Notes under the pieces: generated by a model | Databases searched by the model: none | Seen by the model: the letters and a program-made list of their open reading frames with translations, nothing else | What the model was told of the DNA's origin: nothing | In this document: one piece after another, positions 40,117 to 48,902 of the stretch | How the letters are laid out: each line of letters starts with the position of its first letter | How positions within the stretch are numbered: position 1 is the first letter of the stretch | Translations under genes and position numbers: made by a program | Origin: Planctomycetota bacterium | GTDB lineage: Bacteria > Planctomycetota > Phycisphaerae > SM23-33 > FEN-1343 | Assembly (NCBI GenBank): GCA_012514895.1 | Contig: JAAYZK010000233.1 | Location: 1-53,558, forward strand | DNA: 53,558 nt | Direction of reading: 5' to 3'

Positions 40117-40484
40117 GCCCCCTGCCCAACGACAGGATTCACATCCGCGACCTGGCGCTGCGTTGCATCATCGGGGTGTATCCCGAGGAACGCCACGCGG
40201 CGCAGGAGGTCGTGATCAACATCACCCTGTGGGCCGACCTGGCCCGCGCGGGGCGCTCGGACGACCTGGCCGACACGGTCGACTACAAGGCCGTCAAGAA
40301 CGCCGTCGTCGCCATGGTCGAAGCCTCGCGGTTCCAGCTCCTCGAAGCGCTGGCCGAGAAGGTCGCCGGGATCTGCCTGGCGGCCGAGGGCGTCGCGGCG
40401 GCCGGCGTCCTGGTCGAGAAACCCGGTGCCCTGACGGGGGCCCGCACGGTGGGCGTGGAGCTCTTCCGCCGCCGCAGCGAATAG
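40113..40484 (+). CDS. folB: Dihydroneopterin aldolase (FolB)
   Basis: 123 aa. The family signature is complete: IHIRDLALRCIIGVYPEERHAAQEVVINI, DTVDYKAVKNAV, LLEALAEKVAGICL and VLVEKPGALTGARTVGVELFRR. It converts 7,8-dihydroneopterin to 6-hydroxymethyl-dihydropterin for folate, or acts as an epimerase as in FolX. It overlaps the SDR by ATGA. The pairing with PhhB and a FolM-like SDR suggests this copy may serve tetrahydropterin cofactor synthesis in addition to folate. Confidence 0.9.
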   Translation: MSPLPNDRIHIRDLALRCIIGVYPEERHAAQEVVINITLWADLARAGRSDDLADTVDYKAVKNAVVAMVEASRFQLLEALAEKVAGICLAAEGVAAAGVLVEKPGALTGARTVGVELFRRRSE

Positions 40485-40507
40485 GCCGGCGTGCGGCCGG
40501 TAGTAGG

Positions 40508-40537
40508 TTGCTTCCCCGCCCCGTCCTGGGGTATAAA
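40508..40537 (+). promoter_or_regulatory. Promoter of the P-type ATPase leader
   Basis: TTGCTT (40508-40513), an 18 bp spacer and TATAAA (40532-40537). Transcription would start near 40544, leaving a 150-base structured untranslated region before the ATG at 40694. Confidence 0.6.
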
Positions 40538-40542
40538 CTCCG

Positions 40543-40675
40543 GTCTTTGGACGAACCGAAGACAACCCGTGTGCGTACGATGCCTTAACCGATGTGCGGG
40601 CGCGGTGTGTTCGCGGATCGGCCTCGATCAGGTCAGGACGTAACACGCTTACTGATTGAGGCTTAGGCCCCGTTT
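40543..40675 (+). ncRNA. Structured 5' leader of the P-type ATPase gene (unknown class)
   Basis: Two stems are visible by pairing alone. GTCTTTGG (40543-40550) pairs with CCGAAGAC (40556-40563) with one G-U pair. GCCTCGATCAG (40621-40631) pairs with CTGATTGAGGC (40652-40662), also one G-U pair, around a 20-base loop. Between them CCGAT...ATCGG (40589-40618) can form a third helix. No match to the riboswitch or NiCo (czcD) consensus I remember is clear. A TTTT run at 40672-40675 follows. It may be a metal-sensing leader or a plain structured 5' UTR. Confidence 0.4.
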
Positions 40676-40693
40676 TCTCAGGATGGAGCAGCC

Positions 40694-42649
40694 ATGGCTC
40701 ACGACCGTGTGGCGGATTCCATTGAGGCCCAGACCGGACGGGCCTCGATGAAAATCGTCGGCATTCTTGCCGGCGGCGTGCTGATCGGCGCCAGTTATCT
40801 TGCGGAACTGCTTTTCGGCGGCAACTCTCCCCAAGGTGCGGCCCTGGCGATGGTTGGGGCGCTGGTGCTGGCCGCCCCGGTGTGCATGCAGGCGATCCGC
40901 CACCTTCTGGCCGGGCAGATGCACATGGACGAGCTGGTGGCGCTGACGATCCTGGCGGCCCTGTCCATCTCCGACTTCCAGATGGCCGGGCTGGTGGCGT
41001 TTCTGCTGCTGCTGTCGAACCTTGTCGAATCGCGCTCGGCCCTGGGCGCGCGGGCCTCGATCGAGGGGCTGATCCGCCTGGCCCCCAAACGGGCCCACAA
41101 ACTCGTCGACGGGACTGAGCAACTCGTCGACCCCGCCACGCTGACCCCCGGTGACATCATCCGCGTCCGCCCCGGCGACGACATCCCCGCCGACGGCACC
41201 ATTCTCACCGGCCAGACCTCCATCAACGAATCCAACATCACCGGCGAGTCGCTCCCGGCCGACAAGGCCGCCGGCGACGAAGTCTTCGCCGGCACCGCCA
41301 ACCTCACCGGCGCCGTCGACGTGACGGTGACCCGCGCCGGCCGCGACACCACACTGGGCAAGGTGCAGAGCCTCATCCTCCACGCCGAGTCCACCAAGAT
41401 CCCGATCATGCGCCTCATGGAGCGCTACGCCGGCTGGTACACCCCTGTCGTGCTGATGCTGGCCGGGATCGTGTGGTTTTTCACGAAAGAGGTGGACCGC
41501 TCGATCACGATGCTGATCGTCGCCTGCCCGGTCGCCCTGATCCTGGCGGTGCCGACCGCCATGGTCGCGGCCCTGTCGTGCGCGGCCCGGCTGGGGATCC
41601 TGGTCAAGGACGTGCGGACGCTCGAGATCGCCCGGACGTTGACGGCGGTGGTTTTCGACAAGACCGGCACGCTGACGACCGGGCAGCTCACGCTGACCCG
41701 CCTGAAGCCCATCGGCGACGTCGACGCCGCCGACCTGCTGACGCTGGCGGCATCGGTGGAACAGATGAGCAGGCACCCCGTCGCTCAGGCCGTCGTCGCC
41801 AAGGCCGGCGAGGCACGCTTGGCGCTGGCCCAGCCGACCGAGGCGATCGAAGTGCCCGGCAAGGGCGTCGCCGGCGTCATCGACGGCGCGACCGTCCGCA
41901 TCGGCCGGCGGCTCTGGCTGGCCGAGCAGGGCGTGGACGTCTCGGCGCTGGAGCGGGAGGAATACGCCGAACCCGAAGGGCTCTCGACGCTGTACGTGGC
42001 GCGCGACACGCGGCTGCTGGGCTGGATCGGCCTGGAAGACCGGACCCGCCCCCGGGCCCGCCAGGCGATGGACCACCTGCGCGAGCTGGGCATCCGGCAC
42101 CTGGTGATGGTCACCGGCGACCGCTGGAGCGTCGCGCGGCGGGTGGCGGCGGAGATGGGCTGCTCGGAGGTCCAGGCCGAGGTGCTCCCGCAGGACAAGC
42201 TCGACCTGGTCGACGCCTTGCGCCGCGACGGGCACCGCGTGGCGGTCATTGGCGACGGGGTGAACGACGCGCCGGCCCTGGCGGCGGGCGACCTGAGCGT
42301 GGCCATGGGCGCCGCCGGCAGCGACGTGGCGATCAATTCGGCCTCGGTGGCCCTGATGAACGACGACCTGCCCCGCCTGCCGTTCATGATCCGCCTGAGC
42401 CGCAGCGCCATCGGCGTGGTCCATCAGAACATGATGTTCGGGATCGTGTTCATCACGATCTCGCTGATCCTCAGCGGGCTGGGGGCGATCACCCCGGTGC
42501 TGGGTGCGGTGCTGCAACTGACGGCGGCCCTGGCGGTGGTGTTCAACAGCGCCCGCCTGGTCCGCTTCGGCGAGGAACTGCACCGCCAGTCGCCCCACCA
42601 GGCGCCGACCCGGGCCGTCCGGGTCGAATCGGTCGCGGCCGGAGCGTGA
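40694..42649 (+). CDS. Heavy-metal-type P-type ATPase, with a CPV motif and no N-terminal metal domain
   Basis: 651 aa transporter of the P1B fold. The actuator TGES is in NITGESLPADKA, the phosphorylation site Asp322 in FDKTGTLT, the P1B-specific HP in SRHPVAQ, and the hinge is GDGVNDAPALAAG. The transmembrane metal site CPC of copper and zinc pumps reads CPV here (Cys278 in IVACPVALIL), and the last helices lack the Asp typical of Zn/Cd pumps. There is no N-terminal HMA domain. The start at 40694 has GGAG 5 bases upstream. Metal specificity cannot be assigned; it stands directly upstream of an ABC and SPFH cluster. Confidence 0.88.
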   Translation: MAHDRVADSIEAQTGRASMKIVGILAGGVLIGASYLAELLFGGNSPQGAALAMVGALVLAAPVCMQAIRHLLAGQMHMDELVALTILAALSISDFQMAGLVAFLLLLSNLVESRSALGARASIEGLIRLAPKRAHKLVDGTEQLVDPATLTPGDIIRVRPGDDIPADGTILTGQTSINESNITGESLPADKAAGDEVFAGTANLTGAVDVTVTRAGRDTTLGKVQSLILHAESTKIPIMRLMERYAGWYTPVVLMLAGIVWFFTKEVDRSITMLIVACPVALILAVPTAMVAALSCAARLGILVKDVRTLEIARTLTAVVFDKTGTLTTGQLTLTRLKPIGDVDAADLLTLAASVEQMSRHPVAQAVVAKAGEARLALAQPTEAIEVPGKGVAGVIDGATVRIGRRLWLAEQGVDVSALEREEYAEPEGLSTLYVARDTRLLGWIGLEDRTRPRARQAMDHLRELGIRHLVMVTGDRWSVARRVAAEMGCSEVQAEVLPQDKLDLVDALRRDGHRVAVIGDGVNDAPALAAGDLSVAMGAAGSDVAINSASVALMNDDLPRLPFMIRLSRSAIGVVHQNMMFGIVFITISLILSGLGAITPVLGAVLQLTAALAVVFNSARLVRFGEELHRQSPHQAPTRAVRVESVAAGA

Positions 42650-42653
42650 GCGG

Positions 42654-44054
42654 TCAGCTCACGGCCGCGTAGCCGAAGTGGGCGCGGCCGGCCCGCCGCA
42701 GACGCATCGCCGCGACGTAGGACGCGTGCAGGACCGCCGCCGCCGGCAGCGCCAGCCGCATCGCCGGATGAGCCGTGCCGAACACCAGGAAGGCCAGGAC
42801 GACGGAGACAACGAGCTGAACCGCCGCGAGGAACATCACGAGCCGCATCGCCCAGCGCGACCCGCGACCGAACCACTCGGCCAGCAGCCAGACTGCGGTC
42901 CCGATGGCCGCCAGACCGATGAGATGCGGCACGCCGGCCGGGATGCCGGTCTCGGCGCCGGTCGAGGTCAGGTGAACCAGCACCGCCAGGGCTGCGACCA
43001 TCGCCGCCAGCGCCTCGATCCGGAGCAGCCAGGCGTAGAGGTTCACCAGTCGCGGCGCTGTCGAGGCCTTCTCGCGGGCGTCCATCTCGCGGGTCTGCAG
43101 CAGCGCCATGCCGAGGGCCAGCAGCCCGGCCGTGTAGCAGGCGGCGTAGGCCCCGCTGAGGGCGACATAGCGGCCGCCGATGGGCTGCCCCATGGCCAGC
43201 GCATCCAGCGCGAAGAAGTACGACAGGTTCGGAATCACCCGGTACGCGAAGGCGGCCAGCGGGCTGTGCCCGGCGGCGCCGGCCAGCAGCGGCTCGGTGA
43301 TCAGCGAGAGGGCGTAGGCCGCCACGCAGATGCCCAGCGTGCCGACGACGCCCACCCGCGTGCTGACCGCCACGGCCAGCGCCGTCAGGACCATGGTGGC
43401 CATCCACAGCAGGACGAGCACCACCACGATCTGCGAATTGATGCCCTGGAAGAACGGGATCGGCTGCCAGCCCTTGCCGACGAACGCCACCACGCCCATC
43501 GCGGCGGTGAACAGCACCAGGCAGGCGCCCACCAGCGTGCTGGTGGTCTCCCAGCCGAAGAAGTAGTTGCAGAACACCGTCGTCAGGCCCGCCAGGACCA
43601 GGGCGCCAAAGCCGCACGTGATGACGACCCAGTCCAGCGTGTCGAGCCCCTCGCTCATCACGCCGTGGCGGGCCGTCAGCAGCAGAACGATGCCCGCCAG
43701 GTACAGGGCGACCGACGACGCGGCGGCCACGCCGAGGAACTTGCCGATCAGGATGATCGGCCTGGCCACCGGCTTGGTCACGACCGTCAGCACGGTTCGC
43801 TGCTCGATCTCGCGGGCCAGCGTCGCCGACGCCGAGAACACCGTGATGAAGGCCATGGCCGCCATGAGGGTCGACATCCCCAGGTTGACCATCAGGCGGG
43901 TGTCGCTCTCGCTGGCTTCCAGTTCCAGGGTGTAGCCCGTAATCGCGGTGGTGAACACGAGCGAACCGAACGTCAGCAGCAGAAGCACCGTATAGAGCGG
44001 CTGACGGATCGCCTGCACGAACGCGTTGGCGGCAATGGACCAGAGTTTTGTCAT
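42654..44054 (-). CDS. ABC-2 type transporter permease
   Basis: 466 aa with 10 or so hydrophobic helices. The N-terminus (KLWSIAANAFVQAIRQPLYTVLLLLTFGSL) and the cytoplasmic turn with EIEQRTVLTVVTKPVARPIILIGKFLGV are shared with the permease at 50080, so the two are diverged relatives. It is convergent with the P-type ATPase (4 bp gap) and divergent from the SPFH genes. The start is the ATG at 44054. No ATPase is encoded beside it on its strand; the ATPase at 48903 could serve both permeases. Confidence 0.82.
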   Translation of the reverse strand: MTKLWSIAANAFVQAIRQPLYTVLLLLTFGSLVFTTAITGYTLELEASESDTRLMVNLGMSTLMAAMAFITVFSASATLAREIEQRTVLTVVTKPVARPIILIGKFLGVAAASSVALYLAGIVLLLTARHGVMSEGLDTLDWVVITCGFGALVLAGLTTVFCNYFFGWETTSTLVGACLVLFTAAMGVVAFVGKGWQPIPFFQGINSQIVVVLVLLWMATMVLTALAVAVSTRVGVVGTLGICVAAYALSLITEPLLAGAAGHSPLAAFAYRVIPNLSYFFALDALAMGQPIGGRYVALSGAYAACYTAGLLALGMALLQTREMDAREKASTAPRLVNLYAWLLRIEALAAMVAALAVLVHLTSTGAETGIPAGVPHLIGLAAIGTAVWLLAEWFGRGSRWAMRLVMFLAAVQLVVSVVLAFLVFGTAHPAMRLALPAAAVLHASYVAAMRLRRAGRAHFGYAAVS

Positions 44055-44126
44055 GAGTCTGTCGTTCCTTCCGTTGGGGTCGGCGTCGAATGTCCGACCG
44101 ATGGTACGTCGGCCGGGCGCCCGGAG

Positions 44127-44154
44127 TTGACCCGCGGGGCACGGATTATAGAAA
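44127..44154 (+). promoter_or_regulatory. Promoter of the SPFH cluster
   Basis: TTGACC (44127-44132), a 16 bp spacer and TAGAAA (44149-44154); TATAGA at 44147 with a 14 bp spacer is an alternative. The ribosome site AGGAGAAGG stands before the ATG at 44225. Confidence 0.5.
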
Positions 44155-44224
44155 AAGGCTGTCGCCCATCGCAAGGAACTGGCCGGCGCCGATGCCGTTC
44201 GACTAAAGAGGAGAAGGCTCTTCG

Positions 44225-46441
44225 ATGAACACGGACAGTAAACGCGGGCAGAATGTCGCCCTGCTCGGTCTGGCGCTTCAGACGGCCCTGGCCGCCGTGT
44301 ATTGCACCGTCTGGCTGCTCACTGGCGCCGCGGCCGCCCAGGGCGTGTTCGCCCTGAACGCCTGCGGGTCGGTGATCTGGGCGATGACCGCCGTCATCTT
44401 CTACTCCCGGCGGCTGGCCGAAATGGAAGTCGAGGAGATCGAACAGCTCAACGCCGGCGGATCGAGCACGGTCTTCGGCGAGCAGGGCGGGATCATCCCG
44501 CTGGCCCAGCGGCGGCTGGCGCTGATCCGCCGGGTCTTCTCGCCCATCGTCGGACTGCTGCTGGGCGCCGGTCTGGTGGCCCTGGGCGTCTGGCTGGAGC
44601 GCTCCCTCAGGGGCTCGCACGAGGCTCCCGGCATCGACCGCGGGCTGATGTGGGCGTTCTTCTGCCTGGGCAGCGCGTTCCTGGGCTTCCTGTTCAGCCG
44701 CTACGCGCTGGGCATGGCCAAGGATCCCACCTGGCGGTTGCTCCGCGCCGGCGGCGGGTTCATGACCGTCGGCACCCTGGCCGGCGGCCTGCTGTGCACG
44801 GCGTTCTTCCTCAACCATCTCGATATCGCCTGGGCCCTGCCCGTGCTGCCCTACGTCGTGCTGGGGCTCATCGTGGTGCTGGGCGTGGAGATGCTCGCCC
44901 ACGTCGTGCTGGACTTCTACCGCCCGCGCAGACCCGACACCGAGCCCCGCCCGAGCTTCGACAGCCGCCTGGCCAATCTCATCAGCGAGCCGGGAAGCAT
45001 CGCCCACTCGATCGCCGACGCGCTGAACTACCAGTTCGGTTTCGAGGTCTCAAGCACGTGGTTCTATGAACTGCTCCGCAGGACGCTTGTGCCGCTGGTG
45101 TTGTTCGGGATCGTCGCGCTGGTGGCGGTCTCGGCGATCGTCGTGGTCCATCCCGGCCAGCGGGCCGTGGTGCTTACGTGGGGCAAGGCGCCCCCGTCTC
45201 AGGCGGTGCTGGAGCCGGGGCTGTACCTGAAGTGGCCCTGGCCGGTCCAGACCGCCGACATCATCGATGCCGAGAGGATCCGCTCGTTCGAGATCGGCGT
45301 GGAGCACACGGGCGCCGCCCATGACGAGGATGACGGCCACGGCCACGACCACGACCACACGCCGGCGGGGTTCATCCCGCCCAAGCAGAAGATCGACGTG
45401 CCGCTGGTCCTCTGGGCTGTGGCCCACGACCACGCGGGGGCCCAGGAGATCGACTTCCTGACCGCCCGCCGGACCGACGAGCACGGCTCATCGGGCGCGG
45501 CACCGCACGATCCTCTGACCTGCACGATCCCCGGCCACGTGCACGTTCTCTCTCCGGCCGCCGGGGACGACGGGCACGATCACGATCACGCCGACGCGGC
45601 CGCCGCCCCGGTGGCGGTGGACCGCCAGACGGCCGAGTCGGCGGCGGCGTTCGGACTGATCCGCATGGTGTTCGCCGTGCAGTACCGCGTCAAGGACGTC
45701 TACGCCTTCCATTACGGCGCGGCCGACGCCCCCGAGCTGCTGAAGCGCCTGGCGCTGCGGGCGGCCACGCATCTGGCCGCGAGCCAGGACGTCGATGAGA
45801 TCATGCAGAGCGGCGGGGACGGCCGCATCGTCCGGCAGTTGGAGGCGGCGATCGCCCGCCAGGCCGACGCGCTGGACCTCGGCGTCGAGATCGTCGCCGT
45901 GTCGCTTCGCGGCGTTCACCCCCCGCCGAAGATCGCCGACGCGTTCGAGGAAGTCATCATGGCCCAGCAGGAGATGGAGGGCGCGAGGCTGACGGCCGAG
46001 ACGCGCCGCGACACGATCCTCAGCACGGTCGCGGGCTCCACCGAGAAGGCCTACGCCATCGACGGGGCGCTGCGCCGCATCCGCCAGCTCCGCGACCGCA
46101 GCGCCGAGGAGCACGCCGTCGAGGCCGCGATGGAAGAAGCCCGCAGGCAACTGGCCGGCAGCGGCGGCGAGGTGCGCGTGCTGGTCAACGAGGCGCTGGC
46201 CGAGCGGTGGAGGATGGAGACCATCGAGCGCAGCCGCTGGGCCGCCCTCGAAGCCCAGATGGCCGCCTTCGAGGCGGCGCCCCGGCTGTACGCCTTGGAG
46301 GGCAAGCTGGACGTGCTCAGCGGGGCGCTGCAGATGGCGCCGAGGAAGTACCTGCTGGGCCTGGACAAGGAATTCGTGGAAGTGCGTGTCGACGACGACC
46401 GCAGCCTGGTCGGCGGCTCGTTCGATCCGGGCAGCAACTGA
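44225..46441 (+). CDS. SPFH/HflK-like protein with a polytopic N-terminus and His-rich loops
   Basis: 738 aa, far longer than HflK (about 420). Residues 1-260 hold about five or six hydrophobic segments (QNVALLGLALQTALAAVYCTVWLL and others), then one anchor (VPLVLFGIVALVAVSAIVVV) and the SPFH domain (PGQRAVVLTWGKAPP, LKWPWPVQ). Two histidine-rich loops are inserted in the domain: HDEDDGHGHDHDH near 366-378 and HDHDH near 451-455, with a further HVHVL nearby. These look like metal-binding arms of the kind seen in zinc and nickel proteins. The rest, to residue 738, is the coiled-coil tail. It precedes two more SPFH proteins and the ABC transporter. Confidence 0.84.
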   Translation: MNTDSKRGQNVALLGLALQTALAAVYCTVWLLTGAAAAQGVFALNACGSVIWAMTAVIFYSRRLAEMEVEEIEQLNAGGSSTVFGEQGGIIPLAQRRLALIRRVFSPIVGLLLGAGLVALGVWLERSLRGSHEAPGIDRGLMWAFFCLGSAFLGFLFSRYALGMAKDPTWRLLRAGGGFMTVGTLAGGLLCTAFFLNHLDIAWALPVLPYVVLGLIVVLGVEMLAHVVLDFYRPRRPDTEPRPSFDSRLANLISEPGSIAHSIADALNYQFGFEVSSTWFYELLRRTLVPLVLFGIVALVAVSAIVVVHPGQRAVVLTWGKAPPSQAVLEPGLYLKWPWPVQTADIIDAERIRSFEIGVEHTGAAHDEDDGHGHDHDHTPAGFIPPKQKIDVPLVLWAVAHDHAGAQEIDFLTARRTDEHGSSGAAPHDPLTCTIPGHVHVLSPAAGDDGHDHDHADAAAAPVAVDRQTAESAAAFGLIRMVFAVQYRVKDVYAFHYGAADAPELLKRLALRAATHLAASQDVDEIMQSGGDGRIVRQLEAAIARQADALDLGVEIVAVSLRGVHPPPKIADAFEEVIMAQQEMEGARLTAETRRDTILSTVAGSTEKAYAIDGALRRIRQLRDRSAEEHAVEAAMEEARRQLAGSGGEVRVLVNEALAERWRMETIERSRWAALEAQMAAFEAAPRLYALEGKLDVLSGALQMAPRKYLLGLDKEFVEVRVDDDRSLVGGSFDPGSN

Positions 46442-46494
46442 CACGCCGTGAGCAAGCCACAACCGATGATCGGTGACGTCAAGGAGTCAGGATC

Positions 46495-47514
46495 ATGACG
46501 CGAAGGAACCTGTTGCGAATCGCCGTCGGCCTGTTCATCGCCGCGGTGCTGCTGATGGTGATGTTTTCCTACCAGGTCCGCCACAACGAGAAGGCGGCGG
46601 TGGCCACGCTGGGCCACCTGAGCCCCCAGCCCGTCGGCGAGGGCCTGCACTGGCGGTGGCCCTGGCCCATCCAGGACGTGACCAAGTACGATTGCCGCCT
46701 GCAGTGCTTCAGCACGCCCTACGAGCAGTTCCAGACCTCCGACCAGCGCACGGTGCTGGTGGGGCTGTCGGTGTACTGGCGCGTCCAGGACCCGGTCAAG
46801 TTCTGCAAGGCGCTGGGCGATGACCTCAAGCGGGGCGAGCGGGCCGTCTCGGACCTCGTCCGCGGCGCCCAGGGCTACGTGGTAGGTTCGACGCCCATGA
46901 GCGGGTTCGCCTCGCCCGAGGACCGGACGGAGTCGCAGACCGCGGCCGACCAGGGCCGCGACCAGGCGCTGGCCGACGCGATGCAGGACTATGCCACCGA
47001 GCCGCTGGCCCTGGACAGCATCGAGGACCGGATCCGCCAGGCGGTCCACCCGCAGGCATTGGAGCAGTACGGCATCGAGGTGATGCGGGTGGGCGTCGAG
47101 CGCACCGGCCTGCCCCAGAACGTCACCGAGGCCGTCATGGCCAACGAGCAGCAGAGGCGGGAACGCGCCGCCGAGGACGCCCGCAGCCGGGGCCAGGCCA
47201 GCGCCAAGGCGATCGTCTCGGACGCCGCGTCGACGGCCGACCAGATCCTCGCCTTCGCCCGCCAGCGCGCCACGGAGATCCGCGCCGAGGGCCAGACCGT
47301 CGCCGCCCAGTACTACCAGCGGTACGGCCGCGAGAACGAGGCCTTCGCCATGTTCCTCCGACGCCTGGAGTATCTCCGCACCGCGCTGGGCTCGCAGACG
47401 CTGTTCGTGCTGGACGGCTCGCAGTACGATCTCTCGCATGGCTGGTTCGGCGATCCGCCGACGCCCGAGACGATCGAGGGTGCGACCGGGACGCCGCCGC
47501 AGGTGGCCCGTTAG
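46495..47514 (+). CDS. SPFH domain protein, HflC-like
   Basis: 339 aa. A single N-terminal membrane helix (LLRIAVGLFIAAVLLMVMFSY) is followed by an SPFH domain (NEKAAVATLGHLSP, GLHWRWPWPIQDV) and a coiled-coil tail (NEQQRRERAAEDARSRGQASAKAI). The layout is that of HflC, the stomatin-like partner of HflK that regulates FtsH. No ftsH gene is present here. The ATG at 46495 has AAGGAG 9 bases upstream. It probably forms a hetero-oligomer with the flanking SPFH proteins in the cytoplasmic membrane. Confidence 0.88.
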   Translation: MTRRNLLRIAVGLFIAAVLLMVMFSYQVRHNEKAAVATLGHLSPQPVGEGLHWRWPWPIQDVTKYDCRLQCFSTPYEQFQTSDQRTVLVGLSVYWRVQDPVKFCKALGDDLKRGERAVSDLVRGAQGYVVGSTPMSGFASPEDRTESQTAADQGRDQALADAMQDYATEPLALDSIEDRIRQAVHPQALEQYGIEVMRVGVERTGLPQNVTEAVMANEQQRRERAAEDARSRGQASAKAIVSDAASTADQILAFARQRATEIRAEGQTVAAQYYQRYGRENEAFAMFLRRLEYLRTALGSQTLFVLDGSQYDLSHGWFGDPPTPETIEGATGTPPQVAR

Positions 47515-47567
47515 CGAATACGACGCATTGCCGCTCCGCCAGCGGCTTGATCCTAGAGGTGGCAGGC

Positions 47568-48854
47568 ATGTTGGAAGAACGTGAACCGACGACGACGGAC
47601 GCTTCGCCCGCGCCCGATCCGATGGCCGCCGTGGACACCGATCCGGCCAGCCGGTCGCTGGCCGGGGCGCTGCACACGAGTTTCATCCTGCTCAGCGTGA
47701 TCATGGTCATCCTGCTGGGCTTCTACGTGTTCAGCGGCGTGTTCACCGTGGGCGCCAACGAACGGGCCGTGGTGCTGCGGTTCGGCCGCGTCCTCGGCGC
47801 GACCGAGGCCGTCCGCGGGGACGTCCTGGACGCTGGGCTGCACTTCAGTTGGCCGCTGCCCATCGACGAGGTGGTGCGGGTCCCCACGTGGGAACAGGAA
47901 CTGGCGATGGACAGCTTCTGGCACTACGAGCGTCCCGGCGACGCCGGCAAGAAGCAGGAGGAGAAGCGCCCCGTCGCCGCGGGCCTGCGCCCCCTGTTCG
48001 ACGGGTCGCTGCTGACGCGCGGGCAGAACCTGGTCCACGTCAAGTGGGTCGTCACCTACCAGGTGAAACCCGACGACAACTCGGTGCTGGACTTCGCCGC
48101 CAACGTGCTGCGGTCGGACGTCGCCGACGCCCGGGCGATCATCCGCCTGGCCATCGAGGAAGGCTCCGTCCGCAGCGCCGCGCGGTTCCCGTCCTGGGCC
48201 ATCGCCGGCGGCCACCCGATGTTCCGCGACAAGACGCGCCAGGTCGCCCAGGAGATCCTCGACGAGCTGGGCACGGGGCTGAACATCACCAATCTGAGCC
48301 TGACGGCCCACAGCCCGCCGCTGCAGACCATGGGGGCCTTCAACGCCGTGTCCGCCGCCGAGAGCGATCGCCAGAAGATGATCGACGCGGCCGGAAAGCA
48401 GGCGACGTCCATCCTCCAGGGCGCCGCCGGCGACAACTGGAGGGCGATCAAGGACGCGATCGACCGCTACAACCAGACCGGCGCCGAAGCCGATTACCAG
48501 GCCGTCATCGCCAGGATCGAGGACCCCGGCACGACCGGCGAGGCCCACAAGATCATCCGGGACGCCGAGCGCGACCAGGCCGACATGATCGCTCACGCCC
48601 AGCAGGCGTACGACCAGTTCAGCCAGTACCTGGCGGCGTACAAGAAGAACCCGCACATCACCGTGTCGAGGCTGTGGACCGACACGCTGGAGGCGATCCT
48701 GGCCGAGACCACCAACGTGAAAACCTACGTGCCCGGCAACCGGCCGACGGTGCTTCACGTCAGCCACGATCCGGCCGTGTGGAGACGAATCAAGCGTCTG
48801 GAGGCCCAGCAGGTTCGGCGCGAAGTGAACCCCTGGGAAGGTCAACAGCCGTGA
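47568..48854 (+). CDS. SPFH domain protein, HflK-like
   Basis: 428 aa. An acidic N-terminus (EEREPTTTDASPAPDP) is followed by one membrane helix (SFILLSVIMVILLGFYVFSGVF), the SPFH domain (GANERAVVLRFGRVLGATEAV, GLHFSWPLPIDEVVRVP) and a long alpha-helical tail with NITNLSLTAHSPPLQT. It resembles HflK in size and in the LFDGSLLTRGQNLVHVKWVVTYQV core. The ATG at 47568 is 53 bp after the HflC-like gene. A terminator hairpin follows at 48860. Confidence 0.88.
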   Translation: MLEEREPTTTDASPAPDPMAAVDTDPASRSLAGALHTSFILLSVIMVILLGFYVFSGVFTVGANERAVVLRFGRVLGATEAVRGDVLDAGLHFSWPLPIDEVVRVPTWEQELAMDSFWHYERPGDAGKKQEEKRPVAAGLRPLFDGSLLTRGQNLVHVKWVVTYQVKPDDNSVLDFAANVLRSDVADARAIIRLAIEEGSVRSAARFPSWAIAGGHPMFRDKTRQVAQEILDELGTGLNITNLSLTAHSPPLQTMGAFNAVSAAESDRQKMIDAAGKQATSILQGAAGDNWRAIKDAIDRYNQTGAEADYQAVIARIEDPGTTGEAHKIIRDAERDQADMIAHAQQAYDQFSQYLAAYKKNPHITVSRLWTDTLEAILAETTNVKTYVPGNRPTVLHVSHDPAVWRRIKRLEAQQVRREVNPWEGQQP

Positions 48855-48859
48855 CCTGC

Positions 48860-48886
48860 GCCCGCCGCGATCGGCGGGCCGCTTTT
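48860..48886 (+). terminator. Intrinsic terminator before the ABC ATPase gene
   Basis: GCCCGCCG (48860-48867) pairs perfectly with CGGCGGGC (48872-48879) around CGAT, followed by CGCTTTT. It lies 6 bp after the HflK-like gene and 17 bp before the ABC ATPase ATG at 48903. Transcription may be partly stopped here, or the hairpin may shape expression levels between the two gene groups. Confidence 0.65.
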
Positions 48887-48902
48887 GTGGGATGGACACG
48901 CT

